Below are positions 5,970-13,412 of a stretch of DNA of 14,436 nt, in pieces. This DNA comes from Rhodobacteraceae bacterium UBA2776 (GTDB taxonomy: Bacteria; Pseudomonadota; Alphaproteobacteria; Rhodobacterales; Rhodobacteraceae), in NCBI GenBank assembly GCA_002352425.1, contig DEIK01000075.1, forward strand, positions 16,130 through 30,565. Direction: 5' to 3'. The notes below the pieces were generated by a model. That model was not told the DNA's origin, did not search any database, and saw nothing but the letters and a program-made list of their open reading frames with translations. Position numbers and translations under genes: made by a program. Every line of letters starts with the position of its first letter. Position 1 is the stretch's first letter.

Positions 5970-7250
5970 ATGAATTTACTGAATTCAACACTGGCCGGAA
6001 CCCTTGCGTTGGCCGGATTTACATCAGCGGCCATGGCCGCAGACTGCCCGATTAAAGTCGGCGTTTTACATTCATTGTCCGGCACCATGGCGATTTCTGA
6101 AACCACGCTGAAAGACACCATGCTGATGTTGATCGAGCAACAAAACGCCAAGGGCGGGTTGCTGGGCTGTGACCTTGAGGCCGTCGTCGTTGATCCGGCA
6201 TCGGACTGGCCACTGTTTGCTGAAAAGGGCCGCGAATTGTTGACGGTTCACAATGTAGACGTGATCTTTGGCAACTGGACATCGGTCAGCCGTAAATCCG
6301 TGTTGCCGGTTCTTGAGGAACTGAACGGGTTGCTGTTTTACCCCGTGCAGTATGAGGGCGAAGAAAGCTCTAAAAACGTGTTCTACACGGGTGCCGCGCC
6401 AAACCAGCAGGCCATTCCAGCCACTGATTATTTCCTTGAGGAACTGGGCGTTGAGAAATTCGCGCTACTGGGCACCGACTATGTTTACCCGCGCACGACC
6501 AACAACATCCTTGAAAGCTATTTGATCTCCAAGGGCATCGCGGCGGACGACATCTTTGTGAACTACACGCCGTTTGGTCATTCTGATTGGTCCAAAATCG
6601 TCGCCGATGTGGTGGCACTGGGGGCCGATGGCAAAAAGGTCGGGGTGATTTCGACCATCAATGGCGATGCCAACATCGGGTTCTACAAAGAACTGGCCGC
6701 AGCTGGCATCAGCGCCGATGACATTCCTGTCGTCGCCTTTTCGGTGGGTGAAGAAGAGCTGTCCGGTCTGGACACAGCAAATCTGGTTGGGCACCTTGCC
6801 GCATGGAACTATTTCCAATCCGCCGATGCTGACGCCAACACTGCGTTCATCAAGGCATGGAAAGCCAAGATGGGCGACGAGCGCGTCACCAATGACCCGA
6901 TGGAAGCCCATTACATCGGCTTTAACATGTGGGTAAATGCCGCCACGGCCGCAGGCACCACCGATGTGGATGCGGTGCGCACCGCCATGTACGGGCAGGA
7001 ATTTCCGAACCTGACCGGCGGCATGGCCGTTATGCTGCCGAACCACCATCTGGCGAAACCGGTTTTGATTGGCGAAATCCAGGAAGACGGCCAGTTTGAT
7101 ATTGTCAGCCAAACCAGCGAAGTTCCGGGCGATGCCTGGACCGATTTCCTACCGGAAAGCGCTGTGTTGAAGTCCGATTGGAAAGATCTGGGGTGCGGGA
7201 TGTACAACACCGAAACCAAAACCTGCGTTCAGATCAAGTCGAACTATTAA
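5970..7250 (+). CDS. urtA: Urea ABC transporter, periplasmic urea-binding protein
   Basis: Solute-binding protein (426 aa) that captures urea in the periplasm and delivers it to UrtBC. A signal peptide is visible with likely cleavage after AMA (residues 21-23). The mature part begins with KVGVLHSLSGTMAISETTLK and continues with DPASDWPLFAEK, WTSVSRKSVLPV, LLFYPVQYEGEESS, GAAPNQQAIPA, INGDANIGFYKELAAAGI and TNDPMEAHYIGFNMW, all recognisable UrtA segments. Length fits the family. GAGGAG lies 6 nt before ATG 5970, which decides the start. It is the first gene of urtABCDE and is followed by a 66-nt gap with a strong stem-loop before urtB, which may leave more urtA than urtB mRNA. The related short-chain amide binding protein FmdD is an alternative, but the UrtA match and the operon favour urea. 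Confidence 0.95.
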   Translation: MNLLNSTLAGTLALAGFTSAAMAADCPIKVGVLHSLSGTMAISETTLKDTMLMLIEQQNAKGGLLGCDLEAVVVDPASDWPLFAEKGRELLTVHNVDVIFGNWTSVSRKSVLPVLEELNGLLFYPVQYEGEESSKNVFYTGAAPNQQAIPATDYFLEELGVEKFALLGTDYVYPRTTNNILESYLISKGIAADDIFVNYTPFGHSDWSKIVADVVALGADGKKVGVISTINGDANIGFYKELAAAGISADDIPVVAFSVGEEELSGLDTANLVGHLAAWNYFQSADADANTAFIKAWKAKMGDERVTNDPMEAHYIGFNMWVNAATAAGTTDVDAVRTAMYGQEFPNLTGGMAVMLPNHHLAKPVLIGEIQEDGQFDIVSQTSEVPGDAWTDFLPESAVLKSDWKDLGCGMYNTETKTCVQIKSNY

Positions 7251-7268
7251 TCCGACCGAATGAACACC

Positions 7269-7294
7269 GGAAGGGGCACGCGTTTGCCCCTTCC
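7269..7294 (+). promoter_or_regulatory. Strong stem-loop between urtA and urtB
   Basis: GGAAGGGGC (7269-7277) and GCCCCTTCC (7286-7294) form a perfect 9-bp, mostly G-C stem around an 8-nt loop. The downstream sequence has no T-run, so full termination is unlikely. A position just after the binding-protein gene is typical of mRNA-stabilising or partial-attenuation hairpins that raise binding-protein expression over the permease. It also argues against starting urtB at ATG 7260. Confidence 0.6.
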
Positions 7295-7316
7295 ATCCTC
7301 TGTAAGAAAGCGCTCC

Positions 7317-9269
7317 ATGACCCGATTGATTTTTGCTGGCCTCGCCTTGTTGATGAGCTGCACGCTGGCCTTTGGACAAGACGCGCCGATGCAGGCCATC
7401 TTACAGGACCAAAGCGCGTTGATCGTCAAAAGCTCGCGCAAAACCATTGCCCCTGCGATTGCCAGCATCACCAACAGTGGCCTGCCACAAGCCCAAGACG
7501 TGTTGCAAGCATGGCAGGGCAAACTCATGTGGCAGCGTAAATCTGACGGGGTGTTTTTCCGTGGCGAAAAGCTGGACAGCAAAACCTATCGGCTGTTTGA
7601 TTTTGACACCGGCGAGGCCGTGGGCGAGGCGCCCAAATCCGACCTGAAACAGATCAAACCCAACAGCGGCATTCGGGCCTTGATTGGCTCGGCGCTGGTG
7701 CAATTTCAACTGAGCGATCCTGATCCGCTGCGCAGATTGGCCGCACTGACCTCGATTCAACGTGACCCCAGCGCCGATTTGCTGGCCCCGCTGAGGGCCT
7801 CATTGGCCGCCGAAACGGATGCGGATGTGTTGGCCAAGAAACGCCGCGCCGAACGCTTGCTGACCATCGCCTATGATGGGGACGAGCCCGCGCGGATTGC
7901 TGCCATTGCCGATATGTCCGGCGACGTGGGCGTAGATGTACGCGCCACGTTGAACCCGCTGCTGGAAACACAGATCAAAGCCTTTCCCAACACCCCGCCC
8001 GCCACCTTAAATGTCGCGCGAAAGCTGGTGCCGGGGGATACAATTTCAACCGATGCGGCCTATGCTATGTTGGTGGACAACGGCTTTGCCCCATCACTGA
8101 TCAGCGCCGATGACATGCGCCAAACACTGGCCCAACATATCACGGACGGCAAGGTCGGCGGCATTGATGTTAACCTGCTGGATCAACCCGAGGCGCGCAC
8201 GCGGGCCTATGCCGGTTTGGTGGCGACAGGTCTGGCAAAATCCGCCCCAACCCTGCCCGAGATCAAAACCGCCGTTGCAAGCCATAGCTTTGTCGAGATT
8301 TACCACGACCCCTCCAAAGCGGTCACCACCGCCGCGGCGGCGGCTATGCTGGGGATTGATCTAAAGGTTGGCGCGAACCAGACGTTTGATCTGATCCTTG
8401 ATGGCCTATCGCTGGCCTCGATCTACTTTCTGGCGGCCATCGGCCTTGCCATCACCTTTGGCGTGATGGGCGTGATCAACATGGCGCATGGCGAATTCAT
8501 CATGATGGGCGCCTACACGGGCTACGTGGTCCAGCAGGTGGTTCCAAACCACACCGCCAGCATTCTGATTGCCATCCCCTTGGCTTTTGCGGTTACCTTC
8601 GCAGCAGGGGTCGCGATGGAGCGGTTGGTGATCCGCTATCTCTATAACCGCCCGTTAGAGACCCTGCTGGCGACGTTCGGCGTGTCGATTGCCCTGCAAC
8701 AACTGGCCAAAAATATCTTTGGCACCCAAGCCCGACCGCTAACGGCGCCGACATGGCTGGATGGCGCGTGGGTGATAAATGATGTGGTGTCGATCAGTTA
8801 TATCCGCATCGCCATTTTCGTGCTCGCGGTGGCGTTCCTTGCGATTTACCTGTTCATCATGAAGCGCACGCGGCTGGGACTGGAAACCCGCGCCGTCACC
8901 CAAAACCCGCACATGGCCGCCAGCATGGGCATCAACCCGAACCGCGTGAATATGCTGACCTTTGGGTTGGGGTCGGGCATTGCTGGGGTCGCGGGGGTTG
9001 CGATCGGGCTGTTTGCCAAAGTCACCTCGGAATTGGGCAATGACTATATCGTTCAAAGCTTCATGACCGTCGTGGTCGGCGGGGTTGGCAACATCTGGGG
9101 CACCCTATGGGGGGCCGCGATGATCGGCTTTTTGCAAAAGGGGATTGAGTGGTTCAACCCCTCGAATACGCTGGCGGCGCAAACCTTTATGATCATTTTC
9201 ATCATCATTTTCATCCAGTTTCGGCCACGGGGCATCATCGCCCTCAAGGGCCGCGCGGCAGGGGATTAA
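7317..9269 (+). CDS. urtB: Urea ABC transporter permease UrtB with long periplasmic N-terminal domain
   Basis: One of the two inner-membrane permeases of the urea transporter (650 aa from ATG 7317). Residues 1-20 form a signal peptide (cleavage near AFG-QD). Residues about 21-350 are a hydrophilic, helix-rich region with HEAT-like stretches such as DPLRRLAALTSIQRD and PARIAAIADM. The LivH-like permease domain starts near residue 354 and carries GVMGVINMAHGEFIMMGAY (382-400), GLETRAVTQNPHMAASMGI and VVVGGVGNIWGTLWGA. UrtB proteins of proteobacteria often have such an extension, while plain LivH is about 300 aa. The frame is open back to ATG 7260, but that start would place the stem-loop inside the coding region and bury the signal peptide; 7317 has only a weak AAGAAAG ribosome site. 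It ends 4 nt before urtC. Confidence 0.93.
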   Translation: MTRLIFAGLALLMSCTLAFGQDAPMQAILQDQSALIVKSSRKTIAPAIASITNSGLPQAQDVLQAWQGKLMWQRKSDGVFFRGEKLDSKTYRLFDFDTGEAVGEAPKSDLKQIKPNSGIRALIGSALVQFQLSDPDPLRRLAALTSIQRDPSADLLAPLRASLAAETDADVLAKKRRAERLLTIAYDGDEPARIAAIADMSGDVGVDVRATLNPLLETQIKAFPNTPPATLNVARKLVPGDTISTDAAYAMLVDNGFAPSLISADDMRQTLAQHITDGKVGGIDVNLLDQPEARTRAYAGLVATGLAKSAPTLPEIKTAVASHSFVEIYHDPSKAVTTAAAAAMLGIDLKVGANQTFDLILDGLSLASIYFLAAIGLAITFGVMGVINMAHGEFIMMGAYTGYVVQQVVPNHTASILIAIPLAFAVTFAAGVAMERLVIRYLYNRPLETLLATFGVSIALQQLAKNIFGTQARPLTAPTWLDGAWVINDVVSISYIRIAIFVLAVAFLAIYLFIMKRTRLGLETRAVTQNPHMAASMGINPNRVNMLTFGLGSGIAGVAGVAIGLFAKVTSELGNDYIVQSFMTVVVGGVGNIWGTLWGAAMIGFLQKGIEWFNPSNTLAAQTFMIIFIIIFIQFRPRGIIALKGRAAGD

Positions 9270-9273
9270 GATC

Positions 9274-10506
9274 ATGCAAAACAGTTTTCTAATGCGCACC
9301 CCGTCCACGCTGATTTTTCTGGCCCTGCTGGCGGTATTCACCATCATTGTCACCGCCTTATCCGAAGGGCTGGGCCTCGGTTTGGTCTCGACCAGTTTGG
9401 TCAAGACGCTGGGCAAAACCCTGTGTCTTGGGTTGGTGGCGCTCTCGATGGATTTGGTTTGGGGCTATGCCGGCATTTTGTCGCTCGGGCATTTCGCATT
9501 TTTCGGGATGGGCGGCTATATGATCGGCATGTGGCTGATGTATGAGCGAACCCGCGATATCGTGGTCCATTCATTGGCGGATGCCCCGATCCCCTCCACC
9601 GCCCAAGAGATTTCAGACGCCATCGGCAACCAGATCTTTGGTGTCGTTGGCAGCGCGGAATTCCCGTTGATCTGGGCCTTTGCGGATTCGCTTTTCCTGC
9701 AATTGTTGCTGGTGGTTCTGGTACCCGGTGTGCTGGCACTGGTCTTTGGTTGGCTGGCTTTTCGCAGCCGCGTTGCGGGGGTCTATCTTTCGATCCTGAC
9801 GCAGGCGATGACATTGGCCTTGTCGCTGTATCTGTTCCAGAACGACAGCGGATTGCGCGGCAACAACGGATTGTCCGGTCTGCAAAACCTGCCTGGATTT
9901 AGTGACGTGCCACAGTCGCTGGTCTCGCTTTGGTTCCTCTGGGGCTCCGCACTGGCGCTGGGGCTGGGTTATCTGGTGGCCGCATGGGTGGTGTCGGGCA
10001 AATTCGGCTCGGTGCTGCGCGGCATCCGCGATAACGAGGCCCGCGTGCGGTTTTTGGGCTATTCCGTTGAAAACTACAAACTGGTGCTGTTCACTGGCAC
10101 AGCCTGCATGGCGGGTATCGCGGGTGCGCTTTACTATCCGCAAGCGGGCATTATCAACCCAGCAGAAATCGCCCCTATCGCGTCGATCTATCTGGCGGTC
10201 TGGGTGGCAATTGGCGGACGCGGGCGGCTTTATGGCGCGGTGATCGGGGCTGCGTTTGTCAGCCTTTTGTCGTCGTGGTTCACCGGCGGGCGTGCGCCCG
10301 ATATTGTGCTGGGCAGCTTTGCTTTGAAGTGGGTCGACTGGTGGCTGATCGCGCTTGGCTTGTCGTTTGTTTTGGTCACGCTTTATGCGCCCAAAGGCAT
10401 CGGCGGGCTATTTGATTTGATCAGCAACCGCACCAGCCCCAACCGCCACGGTGCCGATTTGGGGCCTGATGCCGGTGCACTGCGCGAACAGGAGGCAAAT
10501 GAATGA
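9274..10506 (+). CDS. urtC: Urea ABC transporter permease UrtC
   Basis: Second inner-membrane permease (410 aa), LivM-like, expected to pair with UrtB to form the urea channel. It is strongly hydrophobic with several membrane segments. Family landmarks are LVWGYAGILSLGHFAFFGMGG (62-81), RSRVAGVYLSILTQAMTLAL, GLRGNNGLSGL, an EAA-like loop GSVLRGIRDNEARVRFLGYSVENYK and VWVAIGGRGRLYGAVIGA. Length is normal for UrtC. The ATG follows the urtB stop by 4 nt with AGGGG upstream. Its TGA overlaps the urtD ATG (ATGA at 10503-10506), indicating translational coupling. Confidence 0.94.
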   Translation: MQNSFLMRTPSTLIFLALLAVFTIIVTALSEGLGLGLVSTSLVKTLGKTLCLGLVALSMDLVWGYAGILSLGHFAFFGMGGYMIGMWLMYERTRDIVVHSLADAPIPSTAQEISDAIGNQIFGVVGSAEFPLIWAFADSLFLQLLLVVLVPGVLALVFGWLAFRSRVAGVYLSILTQAMTLALSLYLFQNDSGLRGNNGLSGLQNLPGFSDVPQSLVSLWFLWGSALALGLGYLVAAWVVSGKFGSVLRGIRDNEARVRFLGYSVENYKLVLFTGTACMAGIAGALYYPQAGIINPAEIAPIASIYLAVWVAIGGRGRLYGAVIGAAFVSLLSSWFTGGRAPDIVLGSFALKWVDWWLIALGLSFVLVTLYAPKGIGGLFDLISNRTSPNRHGADLGPDAGALREQEANE

Positions 10507-11243
10507 GTACTTTACTCGAAGTCTCGGGCGTATCTGTCAGCTTTGACGGGTTCCGCGCGATCAACAACCTGTCATTCCAGATTACCAAGACCGAGATGCG
10601 CGCGATCATCGGCCCGAACGGGGCGGGCAAGACCACTTTTATGGACATCGTCACCGGCAAAACCAAGCCGGATGAGGGTTACATCCTTTGGGGGGACAAA
10701 AACATATCCTTGCTGGGGATGTCAGAGGCCCGCATCGCCCGTGAGGGCATCGGGCGCAAGTTCCAAAAGCCCACAGTATTCGAGGACCAAACCGTGCAGG
10801 AAAACCTGTTGATGTCCCTGAAAAACCCGCGTGGACCGTTTCGGGTATTATTCTATAAGCCGCGCCCTTCTGATCTTGAACGAGTCGAGGCGCTCGCGGT
10901 CGAAATCGGCCTGTCCGGCGAGCTGCAGCGCAAGTCGGGCGAACTAAGCCATGGACAAAAACAATGGTTGGAAATTGGTATGCTGTTGGCACAAGAGCCG
11001 CGTTTGTTGCTGGTCGATGAACCCGCCGCCGGCATGACCCCCGCAGAGCGCGAGCATACCACCAGTATTCTGGTTGAAGCCGCCAAAACCCGCGCTGTAG
11101 TCGTCGTGGAACATGACATGGAATTTGTGCGTCGTCTTGGCTGCAAGGTCACTGTTTTGCATGAAGGATCTGTGTTGGCCGAAGGCAGTCTTGATCACGT
11201 GACGGCCAACCAAGACGTGATCGACGTCTATTTGGGGCGATAA
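10503..11243 (+). CDS. urtD: Urea ABC transporter ATPase UrtD (LivG-like)
   Basis: Cytoplasmic ATPase (246 aa) energising urea import together with UrtE. Motifs in order: Walker A GPNGAGKT (37-44), Q-loop in GRKFQKPTVFEDQTVQENL, signature LSHGQ (148-152, the UrtD/LivG variant of LSGGQ), Walker B LLLVDEP (168-174), and switch His204 in VVVEHDMEF. The FQKPTVFEDQTVQENL stretch is typical of UrtD. The start overlaps the urtC stop by 4 nt and is preceded by a strong AGGAGG at 10490-10495. The urtE ATG begins 4 nt after the stop codon. Confidence 0.95.
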   Translation: MSTLLEVSGVSVSFDGFRAINNLSFQITKTEMRAIIGPNGAGKTTFMDIVTGKTKPDEGYILWGDKNISLLGMSEARIAREGIGRKFQKPTVFEDQTVQENLLMSLKNPRGPFRVLFYKPRPSDLERVEALAVEIGLSGELQRKSGELSHGQKQWLEIGMLLAQEPRLLLVDEPAAGMTPAEREHTTSILVEAAKTRAVVVVEHDMEFVRRLGCKVTVLHEGSVLAEGSLDHVTANQDVIDVYLGR

Positions 11244-11246
11244 AAG

Positions 11247-11942
11247 ATGTTAAATATCAAAGATCTGACACTTCATTATGGCCATTCCCAAATTCTGAAC
11301 GGCGTCTCGATGTCCGCCGCTATCGGGCAGATCACCTGCGTCATGGGCACCAACGGTGTTGGCAAAACCAGCCTGATCAAAGCGATCTCGGGCACCCATC
11401 CGCGTTCTGGTGGGGATGTGATGTTGGACGGCGAACCGCTGGGCGTCCTGCCAGCGCATGTTTTGGCGCACAAAGGTGTCGGTTATGTCGCGCAAGGGCG
11501 TGAAATATTTCCGCTTCTTACGGTGCAAGAAAACCTTGAAACCGGGTTCAACTGCTTACCCGCCAAAGAGCGCCGCGTGCCCGACGAAATATTCGAGCTG
11601 TTCCCTGTTCTGAAAGAAATGAAAACCCGCCGTGGCGGTGATTTATCCGGCGGGCAACAACAACAACTGGCCATCGCGCGGGCGTTAATCACACGGCCCA
11701 AGCTGTTGCTGTTGGACGAACCCACGGAGGGCATTCAGCCCAATATTATCCAACAGATCGGGCGCGTTATTGAACAGCTTCGCACCGAGGGGCAGATGGC
11801 GATCATTCTGGTCGAGCAATATTTCGAATTTGCCTATGTGCTTGCCGATCAATTCGTTGTGCTGCGCCGAGGCGAGGTGATTTTATCAGGAGAAAAAAGT
11901 CAGATGACAAAGGCGAAATTGCTGTCACAGGTTTCGGTTTAA
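11247..11942 (+). CDS. urtE: Urea ABC transporter ATPase UrtE (LivF-like)
   Basis: Second ATPase (231 aa) of the urea transporter. Motifs: Walker A GTNGVGKT (34-41), Q-loop YVAQGREIFPLLTVQENL, signature LSGGQ (133-137), Walker B LLLLDEP (153-159) and VEQ with Gln191 in place of the switch histidine, which is normal for LivF/UrtE proteins. EPTEGIQPNIIQQI is a familiar UrtE segment. Length is normal. It is the last gene of urtABCDE. A truncated insertion-sequence end begins 7 bp after its stop, and no transcription terminator is visible between them. Confidence 0.95.
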   Translation: MLNIKDLTLHYGHSQILNGVSMSAAIGQITCVMGTNGVGKTSLIKAISGTHPRSGGDVMLDGEPLGVLPAHVLAHKGVGYVAQGREIFPLLTVQENLETGFNCLPAKERRVPDEIFELFPVLKEMKTRRGGDLSGGQQQQLAIARALITRPKLLLLDEPTEGIQPNIIQQIGRVIEQLRTEGQMAIILVEQYFEFAYVLADQFVVLRRGEVILSGEKSQMTKAKLLSQVSV

Positions 11943-11949
11943 GGATTTA

Positions 11950-12057
11950 GGGTGTTGTCACATTAAGTCGACGCTGATTGCAGATAGCGGCCATTATGGA
12001 TAGGCAGCGTTGATGAACACTCTGCCAATCAGCTACAAACGCCATCGCTTCCCGCCA
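11950..12057 (+). mobile_element. Truncated left end of an IS6-family insertion sequence
   Basis: A possible terminal repeat starts GGGTGTTGTCACATTAA at 11950. It is followed by an ATG at 12013 whose first 15 codons read MNTLPISYKRHRFPP, the characteristic start of IS6-family transposases in alphaproteobacteria. The similarity stops after codon 15 (12057). The DDE domain and the right end are absent, so only about 108 bp remain. The outer end lies 7 bp after the urtE stop. The next stretch, 12058-12173, shows nothing I can identify. The family call rests on the short N-terminal match. Confidence 0.6.
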
Positions 12058-12173
12058 TTTCCTATCGCCGCACCAGATCAGATGCTTTTGCCGCCTGGCA
12101 TGATATCATGTGTGAAATTGCATTCGGGTAAATTGGTCTGTTCAGAAAAACGCGAACTAAACTCAACAACTTG

Positions 12174-12369
12174 ACGGTGCCCCCGGGGACACTACAGTAT
12201 GCCGCCCCTGAATATTTACATCGGTGACGTCGGTTCGCGGCAGTCAGACTACTTCTCGCTCGGCGTGATAGCCTACCAGATGCTGACAGGAAAACTGCCC
12301 TATGGAACACAGGTTTCCAAAATCCGCGCTCGGGCACAGCAACAGAAGCGAAAATATATCAGTGCGCAA
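12174..12369 (+). pseudogene. Serine/threonine protein kinase fragment, frameshifted
   Basis: One plus-strand frame gives TVPPGTLQYAAPEY (from 12174) and hits TGA at 12225. The neighbouring frame continues from about 12220 with IGDVGSRQSDYFSLGVIAYQ and then MLTGKLPYGTQVSKIRARAQ. Joined across a frameshift near 12216-12220 they form the activation segment (GT-x-Y-x-APE) and the following D-x-FSLGVI-x-Y-x-MLTG-LPYG helix region of a Hanks-type kinase, like the kinase/phosphatase fusions found in Rhodobacteraceae. The N-terminal lobe with the ATP-binding Lys and catalytic HRD/DFG is missing, as is everything after about 12369. It is not functional. Confidence 0.72.
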
Positions 12370-12373
12370 AACT

Positions 12374-12556
12374 ACAGCCCGCTGGCTTCAAATGTTCCAG
12401 TTCCGGTAAATCTCGCAAGCTTTGCAAATCAAACGCCATCAAAAATGCCTGCCTCGTCACATAGGTATAAGGCGCGCCGCGCTTTTGGCTCCTAGGGCCA
12501 GTTGCGATCAACCCTTTGCCGAACACCTCTTTTAGCTGCGCCCGGCTGATTGGCAT
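12374..12556 (-). pseudogene. scpB: scpB fragment (chromosome segregation/condensation), internally deleted
   Basis: Minus-strand translation reads MPISRAQLKEVFGKG, then GLIATGPRSQKRGAPYTYVT and RQAFLMAFDLQSLRDLPELE. This resembles the second winged-helix domain of alphaproteobacterial ScpB, including the P-V/I-TRAEL helix, the GPRSP-x-PGAPYTYVTT wing and the F-L-x-x-FGL-SLRDLPD-x-E end. The segment between FGK and LIATGPR seems to lack roughly ten residues, and the N-terminal domain is absent, so this is a remnant. Its 3' end abuts the oppositely oriented kinase remnant near 12370; its 5' end lies just before the gntR promoter. Identification is by recall of family sequence and could be wrong. 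Confidence 0.55.
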
Positions 12557-12562
12557 TCTACA

Positions 12563-12590
12563 TTGACTGTTTGTCAGACAAAGATATAGA
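12563..12590 (+). promoter_or_regulatory. gntR promoter with GntR-type operator in the spacer
   Basis: TTGACT (12563-12568) and TATAGA (12585-12590) are separated by 16 bp and resemble a sigma-70 promoter. The spacer contains the perfect palindrome TTTGTC-A-GACAAA (12570-12582), which fits the FadR-subfamily GntR operator consensus TNGTNNNACNA. Transcription would start near 12597, about 18 nt before the gntR ATG. A repressor bound here would block RNA polymerase, so the downstream GntR protein probably represses its own operon. Confidence 0.65.
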
Positions 12591-12614
12591 CTTGGCCTAA
12601 GATGCCAGCTGTAT

Positions 12615-13412
12615 ATGAAAGCGCCCCTTATGACCCTAAAGGTCGAACCGATCATTGCTAACACGTCCTATCAAGCGGTGTTTCGCCAGCTTGAATCAGC
12701 GATATTACGGGGCGATCTGGCGATGGGCGAGCCGATCCCGACCGAGGCCGGTCTATGCGATATGTTCCACGTCAAACGGACCACCGTGCGCGAGGGTATT
12801 CGCCTGCTTGAACAAAGTGGTCTGGTGACGCGCGGCAGTGGGCGGCGTCTGATCGTCAGTGCGCCGGACGCGCGCCGCTCGTCGGAAAATTTCATCAGGG
12901 CGGCCACCCTGAACCGCGTGACATTGCAGGACTTATGGCAGGTTGAACGCGAGCTGGAGGCGCTGGCCTGCCGGTTGGCTTGCGAGATTATAACACCTGC
13001 GCAGCTGGATCAGTTGGCGCAAAACATCGCCCAAACCGAACAGCAACGCCATGACGCCAAGGCCGTGATCCGGCTGGACATGGAATTTCACCGCCTGATC
13101 ACCGATGCCGCTGGCAACCGCGCCTTGGCTGTGGCGCGTGATCCGCTGGGTATTTTGCTTTATGCCTCGACCGATTTTGTGGTGACGCGGCTGGAACAAG
13201 CCACCGAACGGATGATCGCCGCACACCGGCGGGTGTATGGTGCGATCCGCGCCAATGACCCTGAACAGGCGGTGATCTGGATGACCAAACATATGGATGA
13301 TTTCAAGCGCGGCTGCATCATGGCAGGGGCAAATTTTGATGATCCGATTGCCAACTTTGTCGATCATGACACATTGGCCAAGCTACTGAACCAAAAAACG
13401 AGGGCCATATGA
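12615..13412 (+). CDS. GntR-family transcriptional regulator, FadR/FCD subfamily
   Basis: Ligand-responsive DNA-binding regulator (265 aa). The N-terminal winged helix (about 17-82) contains ILRGDLAMGEPIPTEAGLCD and VKRTTVREGIRLLEQSGLV, the GntR signature. The C-terminal FCD domain (about 105-235) has its expected metal/ligand-site residues: Asp155 and His159 in RLDMEFHRLI, His204 in AAHRRVYGAI and His226 in WMTKHMDDF. The start is uncertain: ATG 12615 and ATG 12630 (Met6) both lack a clear ribosome site; 12615 fits the predicted transcript. The stop overlaps the next gene by 4 nt (ATGA, 13409-13412), so the two form an operon. The FCD effector is unknown; related regulators respond to organic acids or acyl-CoA-linked compounds. 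Confidence 0.93.
   Translation: MKAPLMTLKVEPIIANTSYQAVFRQLESAILRGDLAMGEPIPTEAGLCDMFHVKRTTVREGIRLLEQSGLVTRGSGRRLIVSAPDARRSSENFIRAATLNRVTLQDLWQVERELEALACRLACEIITPAQLDQLAQNIAQTEQQRHDAKAVIRLDMEFHRLITDAAGNRALAVARDPLGILLYASTDFVVTRLEQATERMIAAHRRVYGAIRANDPEQAVIWMTKHMDDFKRGCIMAGANFDDPIANFVDHDTLAKLLNQKTRAI

Noticed and set aside
6465..7112. Minus-strand 215-aa open frame
   Set aside because: Antisense to urtA; the codon pattern belongs to the plus strand.
7269..7294. Stem-loop as a rho-independent terminator of urtA
   Set aside because: No T-run follows; called an intercistronic stabilising or attenuating hairpin instead.
7260..7316. Upstream ATG 7260 as the urtB start
   Set aside because: No ribosome site, would translate through the 9-bp stem-loop and would put 19 residues in front of a good signal peptide.
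9613..10143. Minus-strand 176-aa open frame
   Set aside because: Antisense to urtC; low-complexity Gln/Arg-rich shadow.
12062..12337. Minus-strand 91-aa open frame
   Set aside because: Overlaps the kinase remnant, which explains the sequence better; no family match.
12199..12495. 98-aa plus-strand frame as an intact small gene
   Set aside because: Its first residues are out of frame with the kinase homology and its end runs antisense through the scpB remnant; it is a decayed kinase piece.
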